Positions 42,169 to 50,126 of a stretch of 64,000 nt of DNA are shown in pieces. Every line of letters begins with the position of its first letter. Within the stretch, counting starts at the first letter, position 1. A program made the translations under genes and the position numbers. The notes below the pieces were generated by a model. The model was not told where the DNA came from, did no database searches, and worked only from the letters and a program-made list of their open reading frames with translations. The DNA comes from Actinomadura sp. K4S16 (lineage in GTDB: Bacteria; Actinomycetota; Actinomycetes; Streptosporangiales; Streptosporangiaceae): the NCBI RefSeq assembly GCF_008327685.1, contig NZ_BDDE01000020.1:62001-126000 (forward strand), given 5' to 3'.

Positions 42169-43461
42169 TCAGACGACGTCCGGGCCCGGCGTCTGGACGC
42201 CGGTGGACGAGCCGCCGGTGGTTCCTCCGAAGGTCTCCCGGAGGCGGATCTCCTGCTCCACCACCCCGGCCAGCCGGCGGACGCCCTCGCGGATCCGGTG
42301 CGGCTCGGGGAAGCAGTACGACAGGCGCATGTGCCGGTGGCCGGTGCCGTCCGCGTAGAAGCCGGTGCCGGGGACGTAGGCGACGCGCTCGGCGATCGCG
42401 CGGGGCGCCATCGCCTTGGCGTCGAGGCCCTCGGGGAGGGTGAGCCAGACGAAGAAGCCGCCCGCGGGGCGGGTCCAGGTGCAACCCTCGGGCATGAGCT
42501 GGTCAAGGGACTCCAGCATCGCGTCACGGCGCGCCCGGTACAGCTCCCGGAAGTCCTTGATCTGCTCTCGCCACGGCTGGGTCGCGAGGTACTCGCGGAC
42601 GGCGAGCTGGGAGAAGTTCGACGGGCACAGGATCGCGGACTCGGCGGCCAGCACGAGCTTCGCCCGGACCGCGTGCGGGGCCAGCACCCAGCCGACGCGG
42701 AGCCCGGACGCGATCGTCTTGGAGAACGAGCCGAGGTAGATGACGCGCTCGGCGTCGTCCGCGCGGAGGGCCCGCATGGGCTCGCCGTCGAAGCCGAGGA
42801 GCCCGTAGGGGTTGTCCTCGACGACCAGGACGTCGTACTCGGCGCAGATCTCCAGGATCTGGGCGCGGCGGGCCGTGGTGAGGGTGACGCCCGCGGGGTT
42901 CTGGAACGTCGGGACGGTGTAGAGGAACTTGACCCGGCGCCCCTGGGCGCGGAGGCGTGCGAGGGTCTCGCGCAGCGCGGCCGGGATGAGGCCGCCCTCG
43001 TCCAGCGGCACGTGGACCACGTCGGCCTGGTAGGCGGCGAACGTGCCGAGCGCGCCGACGTAGGAGGGGGCCTCCGCGAGGACCACGTCGCCCGGGTCGA
43101 CGAAGATCTTCGTGATGAGGTCGAGCGCCTGCTGTGCGCCGACGGTGACGACCACGTCGTCCGCGGACGCCTGGACGCCCTCCAGCGACATGACCTCGCA
43201 GATGTGCTCGCGGAGCTGCTCGTCGCCCTGGGCGGAGCCGTACTGGAGGGCCTCGGCGCCCCGGCCGGCGACGAGCTCGCCGATCATCTGTCCGACGGCG
43301 TCGAGGGGGAGCGCGGAGACGTAGGGCGCGCCGCCCGCGAGCGAGACGACCTCGGGGCGGGCGACCATCGCGAACAGGGCCCGGATCTCCGACGGCACCA
43401 TGCCGGCGGCACGGGCGGCGTAACGGTCGGCATAGGCATCCGTGCGCGAGTGCTGTTCCAC
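42169..43461 (-). CDS. PLP-dependent class I/II aminotransferase (MocR-type/2-aminoadipate family)
   Basis: 430 residues. It transfers amino groups between amino acids and 2-oxoacids. Visible: VSLAGGAPYVSALPLDAVGQ, then LQYGSAQGDEQLREHICEVM, the PLP-contact NPAG in YTVPTFQNPAGVTLTTARRA, VVEDNPYGLLGFDGEPMRAL and the Schiff-base lysine in YLGSFSKTIASGLRVGWVLA. Substrates in this subfamily include 2-aminoadipate, kynurenine and aromatic amino acids; which applies is unknown. Its stop lies 3 bp from a parS. The next gene upstream is a divergent GNAT acetyltransferase. Confidence 0.9.
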   Translation of the reverse strand: MEQHSRTDAYADRYAARAAGMVPSEIRALFAMVARPEVVSLAGGAPYVSALPLDAVGQMIGELVAGRGAEALQYGSAQGDEQLREHICEVMSLEGVQASADDVVVTVGAQQALDLITKIFVDPGDVVLAEAPSYVGALGTFAAYQADVVHVPLDEGGLIPAALRETLARLRAQGRRVKFLYTVPTFQNPAGVTLTTARRAQILEICAEYDVLVVEDNPYGLLGFDGEPMRALRADDAERVIYLGSFSKTIASGLRVGWVLAPHAVRAKLVLAAESAILCPSNFSQLAVREYLATQPWREQIKDFRELYRARRDAMLESLDQLMPEGCTWTRPAGGFFVWLTLPEGLDAKAMAPRAIAERVAYVPGTGFYADGTGHRHMRLSYCFPEPHRIREGVRRLAGVVEQEIRLRETFGGTTGGSSTGVQTPGPDVV

Positions 43462-43661
43462 GAGGCACCTCCGGGGCGGAAACGGCTTCCATGCAAACTA
43501 CGTCATGGGGGACGCGGCGAGGCGCCCGGGTGTGGCGTGCCGCGGCATTGGGGAAACTCCTGTCCGATACGATGCCCGCGGGTCCCGGATGGTTGCCGGG
43601 AACTTCCGCCGCCACGGGTCCAGGCCGGCGGGCGAGGATCGCAGCAGGGGGTGCCGACCCG

Positions 43662-44279
43662 GTGTCGCGTCGTCTCGTCAACATCACGCTGGACAACCTT
43701 GATGATCTGCCGCACCGCTGCCGCGGCTGCGTGTTCTGGGAGCTGGATCCGGTGAGCCGGGACCGTGCCCAGGAGAGCGGCGACGCGGGGCTGGAGAAGG
43801 AGGCGTGGATCTCCTCCACCCTCCTCGAGTGGGGCAGCTGCGGCAAGATCGTCTACGTGGACGACGTCCCGGCGGGCTTCGTGATGTACGCGCCGCCGCT
43901 GTACGTGCCGCGTTCGGTCGCGTTCCCGACGAGCCCGGTGAGCGCGGACGCGGTGCTGCTCATGACGGCGCACGTCCTGCCGGAGTTCGCGGGCGGCGGC
44001 ATCGGGCGGATGCTCGTCCAGGGCGTCGCGAAGGACCTGACGCGCCGCGCCGTGAAGGCGATCGAGGCGTTCGGCGACCTGAAGGGCGAGGAGGGCGGGT
44101 GCATGGTGCCCGCCGACTACCTGCTGTCGGTCGGGTTCAAGACCGTCCGGCCGCACCACCGGTACCCGCGGCTGCGGCTGGAGTTGAAGTCGGCGCTGTC
44201 GTGGCGTGAGGACGTCGAGGTGGCGCTCGAACGGCTCCTGGGCTCCATGACCCCGGAAGGGGCGCTGCGGCCCGTCTGA
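43662..44279 (+). CDS. GNAT-family N-acetyltransferase
   Basis: 205 residues from a GTG at 43662. The opening LVNITLDNLDDLPHRCRGCV with Cys-x-x-Cys and GLEKEAWISSTLLEWGSCGK is characteristic of the acetyltransferases near trxA in actinomycetes. The acetyl-CoA site is ADAVLLMTAHVLPEFAGGGI with GRMLVQGVAKDL (motif A, Q/RxxGxG/A as GGGIGRM). The C-terminal part has VGFKTVRPHHRYPRLRLELK. The substrate is unknown. The gene ends next to a strong hairpin shared with trxA. Confidence 0.85.
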   Translation: MSRRLVNITLDNLDDLPHRCRGCVFWELDPVSRDRAQESGDAGLEKEAWISSTLLEWGSCGKIVYVDDVPAGFVMYAPPLYVPRSVAFPTSPVSADAVLLMTAHVLPEFAGGGIGRMLVQGVAKDLTRRAVKAIEAFGDLKGEEGGCMVPADYLLSVGFKTVRPHHRYPRLRLELKSALSWREDVEVALERLLGSMTPEGALRPV

Positions 44280-44294
44280 GGCCTTCTGAACGGC

Positions 44295-44330
44295 GTGTGG
44301 CCCGCACTCCGGGTGGAGTGCGGGCCACAC
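44295..44330. terminator. bidirectional hairpin between GNAT gene and trxA
   Basis: Perfect 16-bp inverted repeat GTGTGGCCCGCACTCC and GGAGTGCGGGCCACAC with a 4-base loop, between two convergent genes. Confidence 0.85.
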
Positions 44331-44370
44331 TCGCGCTCGCCGCGGGAGACGGGAGGCGACTCGGGAAGGC

Positions 44371-44685
44371 TCAGATGAACTCGGCGAGATCCCTCAGCAG
44401 CGCGGCCTTCGGCTTGGCGCCCATGATCTGCTTGACGACCTCGCCGCCCTTGTAGACGTTCATCGTCGGGATCTGCATGACGCCGTACTGCTGCGGGACC
44501 CGCGGGTTCTCGTCGATGTTCAGCTTGACGATCTGGAGCTTGTCGCCGTGCTCCTTGGAGATCTCCTCCAGGATCGGCGCCACCATCCGGCACGGGCCGC
44601 ACCATTCCGCCCAGAAGTCGACGAGAACGGGCTTGTCGTTCTCCAGCACCTCGGACGCGAAGTCGGCGTCGGTCACGGCTTTCAT
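44371..44685 (-). CDS. trxA: thioredoxin
   Basis: 104 residues from ATG 44685. The dithiol active site is WCGPC with Cys29 and Cys32 (DFWAEWCGPCRMVAPILEEI). The cis-proline is in VMQIPTMNVYKGGEVVKQIM. It reduces cytosolic protein disulfides and is re-reduced by the trxB product encoded 161 bp upstream. In other actinomycetes the SigR or SigM regulons control trxBA; no SigR-type promoter was identified here. Confidence 0.96.
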   Translation of the reverse strand: MKAVTDADFASEVLENDKPVLVDFWAEWCGPCRMVAPILEEISKEHGDKLQIVKLNIDENPRVPQQYGVMQIPTMNVYKGGEVVKQIMGAKPKAALLRDLAEFI

Positions 44686-44846
44686 CGGTCTCCTTCGGTT
44701 CTCGCGTGGGGCGGGGACGCTCCCCCGCTCGATGCAGCCCACCGCAGCGCCGGCCCGGCGGAAACGCCGGGCCGGCGGCGGGTGGTGGTGAGGTCGGGTG
44801 CCGCGGGGGGTCGGGCCGGTGGTGCGGCCGGCGGCCCGCGTTGCGG

Positions 44847-45800
44847 TCAGGCCTGCGGGACGGTCTCGGCGGCGTCCCGGTCCTGCAGCCAGCGCTCGGC
44901 GTCGATGGCGGCCGAGCAGCCGCTGCCGGCGGCGGTGATGGCCTGCCGGTAGATGTGGTCGACCACGTCGCCGCAGGCGAACACGCCGGGGATCTTCGTC
45001 TTCGTGGTGGGGGCGTCGACCAGCAGGTAGCCGTCGGTGTCGGTCTCCAGCTGGCCCGCGAACAGCTCGCTGCGCGGGTCGTGGCCGATCGCGATGAACA
45101 GCCCGGTGATCTCCAGGCTGGACTCCGCGCCGGTCCTGGTGTTGCGCACCGTCACCCCGGTCACCCGGTCGTCGCCGTGGATCGCGGCGACCTCGCTGTC
45201 CCACAGGAACTTGATCTTCTCGTTGGCGAACGCCCTGTCCTGCATGATCTTGGACGCGCGCAGCTCGTCCCGGCGGTGGACCACGGTCACCGAGCGGGCG
45301 AACTTGGTCAGGAAGATCGCCTCTTCCATGGCGGTGTCGCCGCCGCCGACGACGGCGATGTCCTGCTCGCGGAAGAAGAACCCGTCACAGGTGGCACACC
45401 AGGAGACGCCGCGCCCGGACAGCCGCTTCTCGTCCGGCAGCCCCAGCTCCCGGTACCCGGAGCCGGTCGCGACGATCACGGTCTTGGCGAGGTGGGTCTC
45501 GTCGCCGACCTTGACGACCTTCGGGTCGGCGGTCAGGTCGACCTCGGTGACGTCGTCGGTGATGAGCTCGGCGCCGAAGCGCTCGGCCTGCTTGCGCAGG
45601 TTGTCCATCAGGTCGGGGCCCATGATCCCGTCGGGGAAGCCGGGGAAGTTCTCCACGTCGGTGGTGTTCATCAGCGCACCGCCGGCCGTCACCGAACCCT
45701 CGAACACCAGCGGCTTCAGGTCGCCGCGGGCCGCGTAGACGGCGGCCGTGTAGCCCGCGGGGCCCGAGCCGATGATGATGACGTTACGGACGTCGCTCAC
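44847..45800 (-). CDS. trxB: thioredoxin reductase (NADPH)
   Basis: 317 residues. FAD site: VIIIGSGPAGYTAAVYAARG (7-26). Redox-active Cys135 and Cys138 in GVSWCATCDGFFF. NADPH site: IAVVGGGDTAMEEAIFLTKF and VVHRRDELRASK. The C-terminal FAD motif is GVFACGDVVDHIYRQAITAA. It delivers electrons from NADPH to thioredoxin. Part of the conserved sigM, anti-sigma, trxB, trxA series. Confidence 0.97.
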   Translation of the reverse strand: MSDVRNVIIIGSGPAGYTAAVYAARGDLKPLVFEGSVTAGGALMNTTDVENFPGFPDGIMGPDLMDNLRKQAERFGAELITDDVTEVDLTADPKVVKVGDETHLAKTVIVATGSGYRELGLPDEKRLSGRGVSWCATCDGFFFREQDIAVVGGGDTAMEEAIFLTKFARSVTVVHRRDELRASKIMQDRAFANEKIKFLWDSEVAAIHGDDRVTGVTVRNTRTGAESSLEITGLFIAIGHDPRSELFAGQLETDTDGYLLVDAPTTKTKIPGVFACGDVVDHIYRQAITAAGSGCSAAIDAERWLQDRDAAETVPQA

Positions 45801-45972
45801 AGTTCTTGCCTCTCCTCGTTGGCCGTCGGTGCCGCACGACCCGGCCTCACAGTCGCGTCAACCGATCCTAGGCCCCGCTGATTCCCCGGCACGCGGCGCC
45901 GGGCCGTCCGCCCGCCGGCCGGGGACTGTCCGCCCGCCGGCCGGGGGCCGGAGGCGCTCTAGGCTGTGGCGC

Positions 45973-46545
45973 ATGGCACGCATTCTGCTCTTCCACTCGA
46001 TGTACGGGCTGCGGCCCGCGGTGCACCAGGCGGCCGACCGGCTCCGTGCGGCCGGGCACGAGGTGCATGTCCCCGACCTCTACGACGGGCGTGTCGTCGA
46101 CGACGCCGAGGCCGGGATCGCGATCAAGGACGAGATCGGGCGGGACGAGCTGCTGCACCGGGGCGTCGTGGCGGCCGCGCCGCTGATGGGGGAGGGCGGG
46201 CTCGTCTACGCGGGGTTCTCGCTGGGCGGCTCCATCGCCCAGAACCTCGCGTTCGCCGACGAGAAGGCCGGCGGGCTGCTGCTGATGCACGGCACGTCCG
46301 ACATCGCGGAGGACGCGACCACCGACATCCCGGTGCAGCTGCACGTCGCCGATCCCGACACCTGGGAGCCCGTCGACTGGCTGAACGCGTGGTACCTGCG
46401 GATGCGCAAGGCGGGCGCGGACGTGGAGGTGTTCCGCTACCGCGGCGCGGGCCACCTGTTCACCGACCCGGACCTGCCCGACTACGACGCCGAGGCGGCC
46501 GAACGCGCCTGGGCGACGGCCCTGGACTTCCTTGCCTCCCTCTGA
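45973..46545 (+). CDS. dienelactone hydrolase-family alpha/beta hydrolase
   Basis: 190 residues. LFHSMYGLRPAVHQAADRLR and HVPDLYDGRVVDDAEAGIAI at the N-terminus match dienelactone-hydrolase-like proteins. The nucleophile is Ser83 in GFSLGGSIAQ; true dienelactone hydrolases use Cys here, so activity may differ. The acid is probably in LHVADPDTWEP and the catalytic His161 is in RGAGHLFTDP. Cytosolic. It interrupts the otherwise minus-strand trxB-anti-sigma series, so it may be an insertion. Confidence 0.87.
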   Translation: MARILLFHSMYGLRPAVHQAADRLRAAGHEVHVPDLYDGRVVDDAEAGIAIKDEIGRDELLHRGVVAAAPLMGEGGLVYAGFSLGGSIAQNLAFADEKAGGLLLMHGTSDIAEDATTDIPVQLHVADPDTWEPVDWLNAWYLRMRKAGADVEVFRYRGAGHLFTDPDLPDYDAEAAERAWATALDFLASL

Positions 46546-46702
46546 CCCCCGCCCCGCATCGCCAGGGCACCGTTGCGGCACCCCGGCGAGTGACCCGGGG
46601 TGGGGGCCTGGCAATTGCTGGTGCGGGCTCCGCGAACTTCCCTTGCGGAGTCGGCATCACATAGAGGACCGAGCGTCTCAGCCGGACCCTGCGTCATGTG
46701 AA

Positions 46703-46734
46703 AGGCCATGGACGGGGTCGGCCGTCCATGGCCT
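46703..46734. terminator. hairpin after the anti-sigma gene
   Basis: Inverted repeat AGGCCATGGACGG and CCGTCCATGGCCT with a 6-base loop, between the convergent hydrolase and anti-sigma genes. Confidence 0.75.
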
Positions 46735-46768
46735 CAACAGGTGGGTGCCCGGTTCGGGGCTTGGCGGG

Positions 46769-47551
46769 TCAGGCGTTCTTCAGCTGCTTCAGCAGGTGGT
46801 GGGACTGCGGTGAGCAGTCCGGTCCGACGACCCAGATGTCGCGCTTGCCGGGCTGGTCGCCGGGTGCGGCGATGATGATCGCCGGCTTTCCCTCGTAACT
46901 CGCCTGGTCGACGAGCAAGGGCGCCTGCGAGCCGGCGACGCCCGTGACGCACCCGTGGAGCCGGGGGTCGGGCGCGGCGGCCTCGGCGCGCAGCTTCTGC
47001 TCGCCGGTGACGACGCCGCCGACCTGCTCGCCCAGCGTGCCGGACCGGTAGTCGGTACCGCTGTGGGCGACCTTGAACGCGGGCGCCGGCTCGCCGGGCG
47101 CGACCTTCGGCACCCCTGATCCGGTGCCGGAACTCGGATCGGTCAGGGAGTGCTGCGGGGCCGGCTGGTGCGCCGTGCTGTCACTGCTGCTCGCGCCGTC
47201 CAGCGCGACCTTGCCGACCGTCGCTCCGCCGCCGAGCACGACGACCGCCGCCGCGGCCGCCGACAGTATCCGCCAATGGCGCCTTCCGCGCCGCTGCTCC
47301 AGGCTCGCCACGGTGGCGGTGTGCATCGACTCCGCCGCGAGGGCGGTGTCGATGCGTTCGGCCAGCTCGGCGGGCATGGGCGGCATCGGTGCCTCCGCCA
47401 GTATCCGGGAGACGTCCGCAAGGTCGGCGGACAGCTCCCGGCAGTCGGCGCAGGTTTCCAGGTGCGCGTTGACGGAGGCGGCTTCGTCGTCTTCGAGGAG
47501 TCCTTCGGCCAGGTCGGCCAGGACGTCGTAGTCGAGGTGTGCGGGGTTCAC
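46769..47551 (-). CDS. zinc-binding anti-sigma factor of SigM-type system
   Basis: 260 residues from a GTG at 47551 that overlaps the sigma gene's stop by 4 bp. Near the N-terminus is the ZAS motif His30, Cys34, Cys37 (VNAHLETCADCRELSADL), which holds zinc and clamps the sigma factor. One membrane helix (about 93-115, ILSAAAAAVVVLGGGATVGK) follows. The extracytoplasmic part has a Ser/Pro linker and a domain with two Cys (GCVTGVAGSQ, VGPDCSPQSHH). The topology suggests that it transmits an envelope or redox signal. It corresponds in position to mycobacterial RsmM. Confidence 0.9.
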   Translation of the reverse strand: MNPAHLDYDVLADLAEGLLEDDEAASVNAHLETCADCRELSADLADVSRILAEAPMPPMPAELAERIDTALAAESMHTATVASLEQRRGRRHWRILSAAAAAVVVLGGGATVGKVALDGASSSDSTAHQPAPQHSLTDPSSGTGSGVPKVAPGEPAPAFKVAHSGTDYRSGTLGEQVGGVVTGEQKLRAEAAAPDPRLHGCVTGVAGSQAPLLVDQASYEGKPAIIIAAPGDQPGKRDIWVVGPDCSPQSHHLLKQLKNA

Positions 47552-48171
47552 TTGGGCATGCCACCTCCTTCCACACCTCCGACGTTCCTGGGCTCGCGTC
47601 GGTTCCGGTGGTGGACGAGAAGGGGCGCCAGCCGGGCGCGGCCCCGCGCGCACCGGCTCTTGATCGTCCCGGGCGGGACCTCCATGACCTGCGCGGCGTC
47701 GTCGACCGAGTAGCCCATCATGTCGACCAGGACGAGGGCGGCCCGCTGCTCGTACGGGAGCTGCTCCAGGGCGGTGCGGACGTCGAGGGAGACGCCGTGC
47801 GCGTCGGTCGGGTCGGGCATCTTGGGCGCGACGGCGTCGAACGTCGCGTCGTCGCCCATCGGCGTCGCCGGCCGGACGGACTTGCGCCGGACGCGGTCGA
47901 GGCAGGCGTTCACCACGATGCGGTGGAGCCAGGTGGTGACGGCGGCGTCCCCGCGGAACCGCCCGGCGGCGCGGAACGCGGAGAGGCACGCGTCCTGCAG
48001 CGCGTCGGCCGCCTCCTCCGGGTCGCCGAGGGTGCGCAGCGCGACCGCCCACATGCGGTCGCGGTGGCGGTGCACGAGTTCGGCGAAGGCGTGCGGGTCC
48101 CCCTGGGCGTGCCGGGCGAGGAGCTCCTTGTCGGGAACTTCGCCTACGCGACGCATGCTCACCGACGTCAT
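47548..48171 (-). CDS. sigM: ECF RNA polymerase sigma factor, SigM type
   Basis: 207 residues from ATG 48171. Region 2: DPHAFAELVHRHRDRMWAVA, LRTLGDPEEAADALQDACLS and FRGDAAVTTWLHRIVVNACL (the -10 contacting helix). Region 4: ALEQLPYEQRAALVLVDMMG with YSVDDAAQVMEVPPGTIKSR as the -35 helix-turn-helix. It directs polymerase to stress or envelope genes and is held by the anti-sigma factor encoded in the overlapping downstream gene. The longer frame to 48312 lacks conservation, so the shorter start is preferred. Its targets cannot be read here. Confidence 0.93.
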   Translation of the reverse strand: MTSVSMRRVGEVPDKELLARHAQGDPHAFAELVHRHRDRMWAVALRTLGDPEEAADALQDACLSAFRAAGRFRGDAAVTTWLHRIVVNACLDRVRRKSVRPATPMGDDATFDAVAPKMPDPTDAHGVSLDVRTALEQLPYEQRAALVLVDMMGYSVDDAAQVMEVPPGTIKSRCARGRARLAPLLVHHRNRREPRNVGGVEGGGMPK

Positions 48172-48342
48172 GAGCGACCGCTTTCTCGTTCGGGACGCCC
48201 GGCCGGCGCCGGGCGTCCGCGACCGGCTGCTGAGGTAGGCACCACGGGTTCCTGGGGGCGAGGGGACAATCTGCTCACAGGCACGATACAGACATGCGCC
48301 GCTCCACGTCACAGCTCATGTCGGGCCCTTGCCGGAACGTGA

Positions 48343-49977
48343 TCAGCCGGCCGTCCCGTAGACGGTGACCTCACCGAGCTTCCCCTTGAACGGGCCGCTC
48401 GGCAGCTTGGTGAACCACACGACCACGTAGCGGCCCGTGGCCTGCGGGTTCGCGGTGATGGTCACCTCTCCCCCGGTGGGCGTCTGCTCGCCGACGCGCT
48501 GCAGATCGGTCGGGGTCTGCGAGTCGCCGATGCGGACTTGCAGCGTCCCGGAGCTCACCGGGGAGCTGACCTTCACGCTGGCGACCTTGACGGGCTTGCC
48601 CATGTCGAGCAGGACGCCGAGGCCCTTCGAGTACCGGCCGAAGTCGGCGTCGGCGTAGCTCTGCGTCTCCCAGGCGCCGCTGGGCCTGCCGTCGATGACC
48701 GTCTGGAGGTTCTTGCCGATCGTGCCGTCGAGGTGGCCGCCCACGGGGCGCTCAGCGGGATCGATGTCCTGCGGGACGAGCTTCACGACGGACGGCTTGG
48801 GCGGGGAGCTCGTCTGGGAGTTGTCGCTGGGGTGGCCGCCCTTGGGGTCGTCGCCGCCGGGACCTGACAGCGCCCAGGCGCCGAGCCCGACGATGACGGT
48901 CAGCGCGGCCGCCGCGACGCCGATCAGGGCGCGGTTGGTCTGGCGCTTGGGGCCGCCGTGGCCGTGCGTGGGCGTCGTCCGGGTGGACGTCGCCGGCGGG
49001 GGCGGGGGCGGGGCGGCGTGCCGCTGGGCACGCGGCGGCGGGACGTGCGAGGCCGCAGACGGTTCGGGCGCGGGCGCCCGGTGCTGCTGGTGCGGCTGCG
49101 TCGCCGCCGGCGGCGGCGACGGAGGGGCCGCGGGACGCCTTGGCGGGGCCGTCTGGCGCGGGGCCGCGGGCGGGGTGTGGCCGAGCCCGGCGAACAGGGG
49201 CAGCGGGGTGCGCGGGACGCCGCGCAGCGCCTTGGCCAGCTCGGCGGGGGACGCGAGAGGCTCGCCCGTGCCGATCCCGAGGCAGCGGCAGACGATCGCG
49301 TCGATCGCATGCGAGATGCCGGCCTGGACCTGGCGGGGCGCGTGCGGGACGTCGTCGGACGCCGGCGCGGCGGGCAGCGCGGAGCCGTCCTCGTCGCCGG
49401 GCCAGTGGGCGGTGAGCGCCGCGTACAGCATCCGGCCGAGGCCGCGGACGTCCTCCGCGGCGGCGTCGTCGGACTCGCGGTCGCAGAGGACGGCGTCGGT
49501 GGCGACGCCGAGGATCTTGACGGTGCCGCCGGTCGTCCAGACGAGGTCGCGGGGGGTGAGGCACAGGTGCGAGAGCCCGGCGGCGTGGGCGGCGGCGAGC
49601 GCCTCGGACGCCTCGTACAGCAGGGTCGCGGCGCGGCCGGGCTCCAGCGGGGCCTTGCCGAGCATGCCCTCCAGGGTCTCGCCGGCGACCCATTCGCTGA
49701 CGATGTAGGCGCTCTCGCCCGAGTCGTCGGCGTCGAACACCTGGGTGAGGCGCGGGTCGGTCAGCCGGCTGGCCGAGCGCGCGGACGTGACCGCCTCGGC
49801 GATCCGGGGGAACTCGGGGTCGAAGGTGCGGACGGCGACCGCCCGCGCGAGGATCTCGTCGATGGCCTTCCAGAGCGACGAGCCGCCCGAGTCGCTGATG
49901 CGCTCCTCGAGCCGGTAGCGGCCGGCGAGACGGGTGCCGGGCTCGATGACTGACGTGCTCACGGCAACGTCCTGCAC
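48343..49977 (-). CDS. membrane-anchored Ser/Thr pseudokinase with discoidin-like ectodomain
   Basis: 544 residues. Residues about 15-270 have a protein-kinase fold but key residues are missing. The ATP lysine position reads VAVRTFD (Arg instead of Lys), the catalytic HRD loop is LSHLCLTPRDLVW (no HRD Asp), and the DFG motif is ILGVATD. It therefore probably binds partners rather than phosphorylating. A Pro/Ala/His-rich linker (270-345) leads to one helix (about 353-372). Outside the cell is a beta-sandwich ending VVVWFTKLPSGPFKGKLGEV, like F5/8 type C. In mycobacteria the equivalent pseudokinase is fused to MurJ (MviN) and recruits FhaA; here murJ is the next gene upstream. Confidence 0.85.
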   Translation of the reverse strand: MQDVAVSTSVIEPGTRLAGRYRLEERISDSGGSSLWKAIDEILARAVAVRTFDPEFPRIAEAVTSARSASRLTDPRLTQVFDADDSGESAYIVSEWVAGETLEGMLGKAPLEPGRAATLLYEASEALAAAHAAGLSHLCLTPRDLVWTTGGTVKILGVATDAVLCDRESDDAAAEDVRGLGRMLYAALTAHWPGDEDGSALPAAPASDDVPHAPRQVQAGISHAIDAIVCRCLGIGTGEPLASPAELAKALRGVPRTPLPLFAGLGHTPPAAPRQTAPPRRPAAPPSPPPAATQPHQQHRAPAPEPSAASHVPPPRAQRHAAPPPPPPATSTRTTPTHGHGGPKRQTNRALIGVAAAALTVIVGLGAWALSGPGGDDPKGGHPSDNSQTSSPPKPSVVKLVPQDIDPAERPVGGHLDGTIGKNLQTVIDGRPSGAWETQSYADADFGRYSKGLGVLLDMGKPVKVASVKVSSPVSSGTLQVRIGDSQTPTDLQRVGEQTPTGGEVTITANPQATGRYVVVWFTKLPSGPFKGKLGEVTVYGTAG

Positions 49978-50126
49978 AGGTGGTCAGATCCCATGTTCGT
50001 GGCGTGGCAGCTTACGCCTCCGACCCTCCTCTTTGCGTTCCCCAGGGTGTCGCCCCGCAAGCCGTAGTCCCCCACATGGTAGTGGTTACTCACGCGAGTG
50101 GCCGCCTTATCGCCGCGCGTCCTTTT

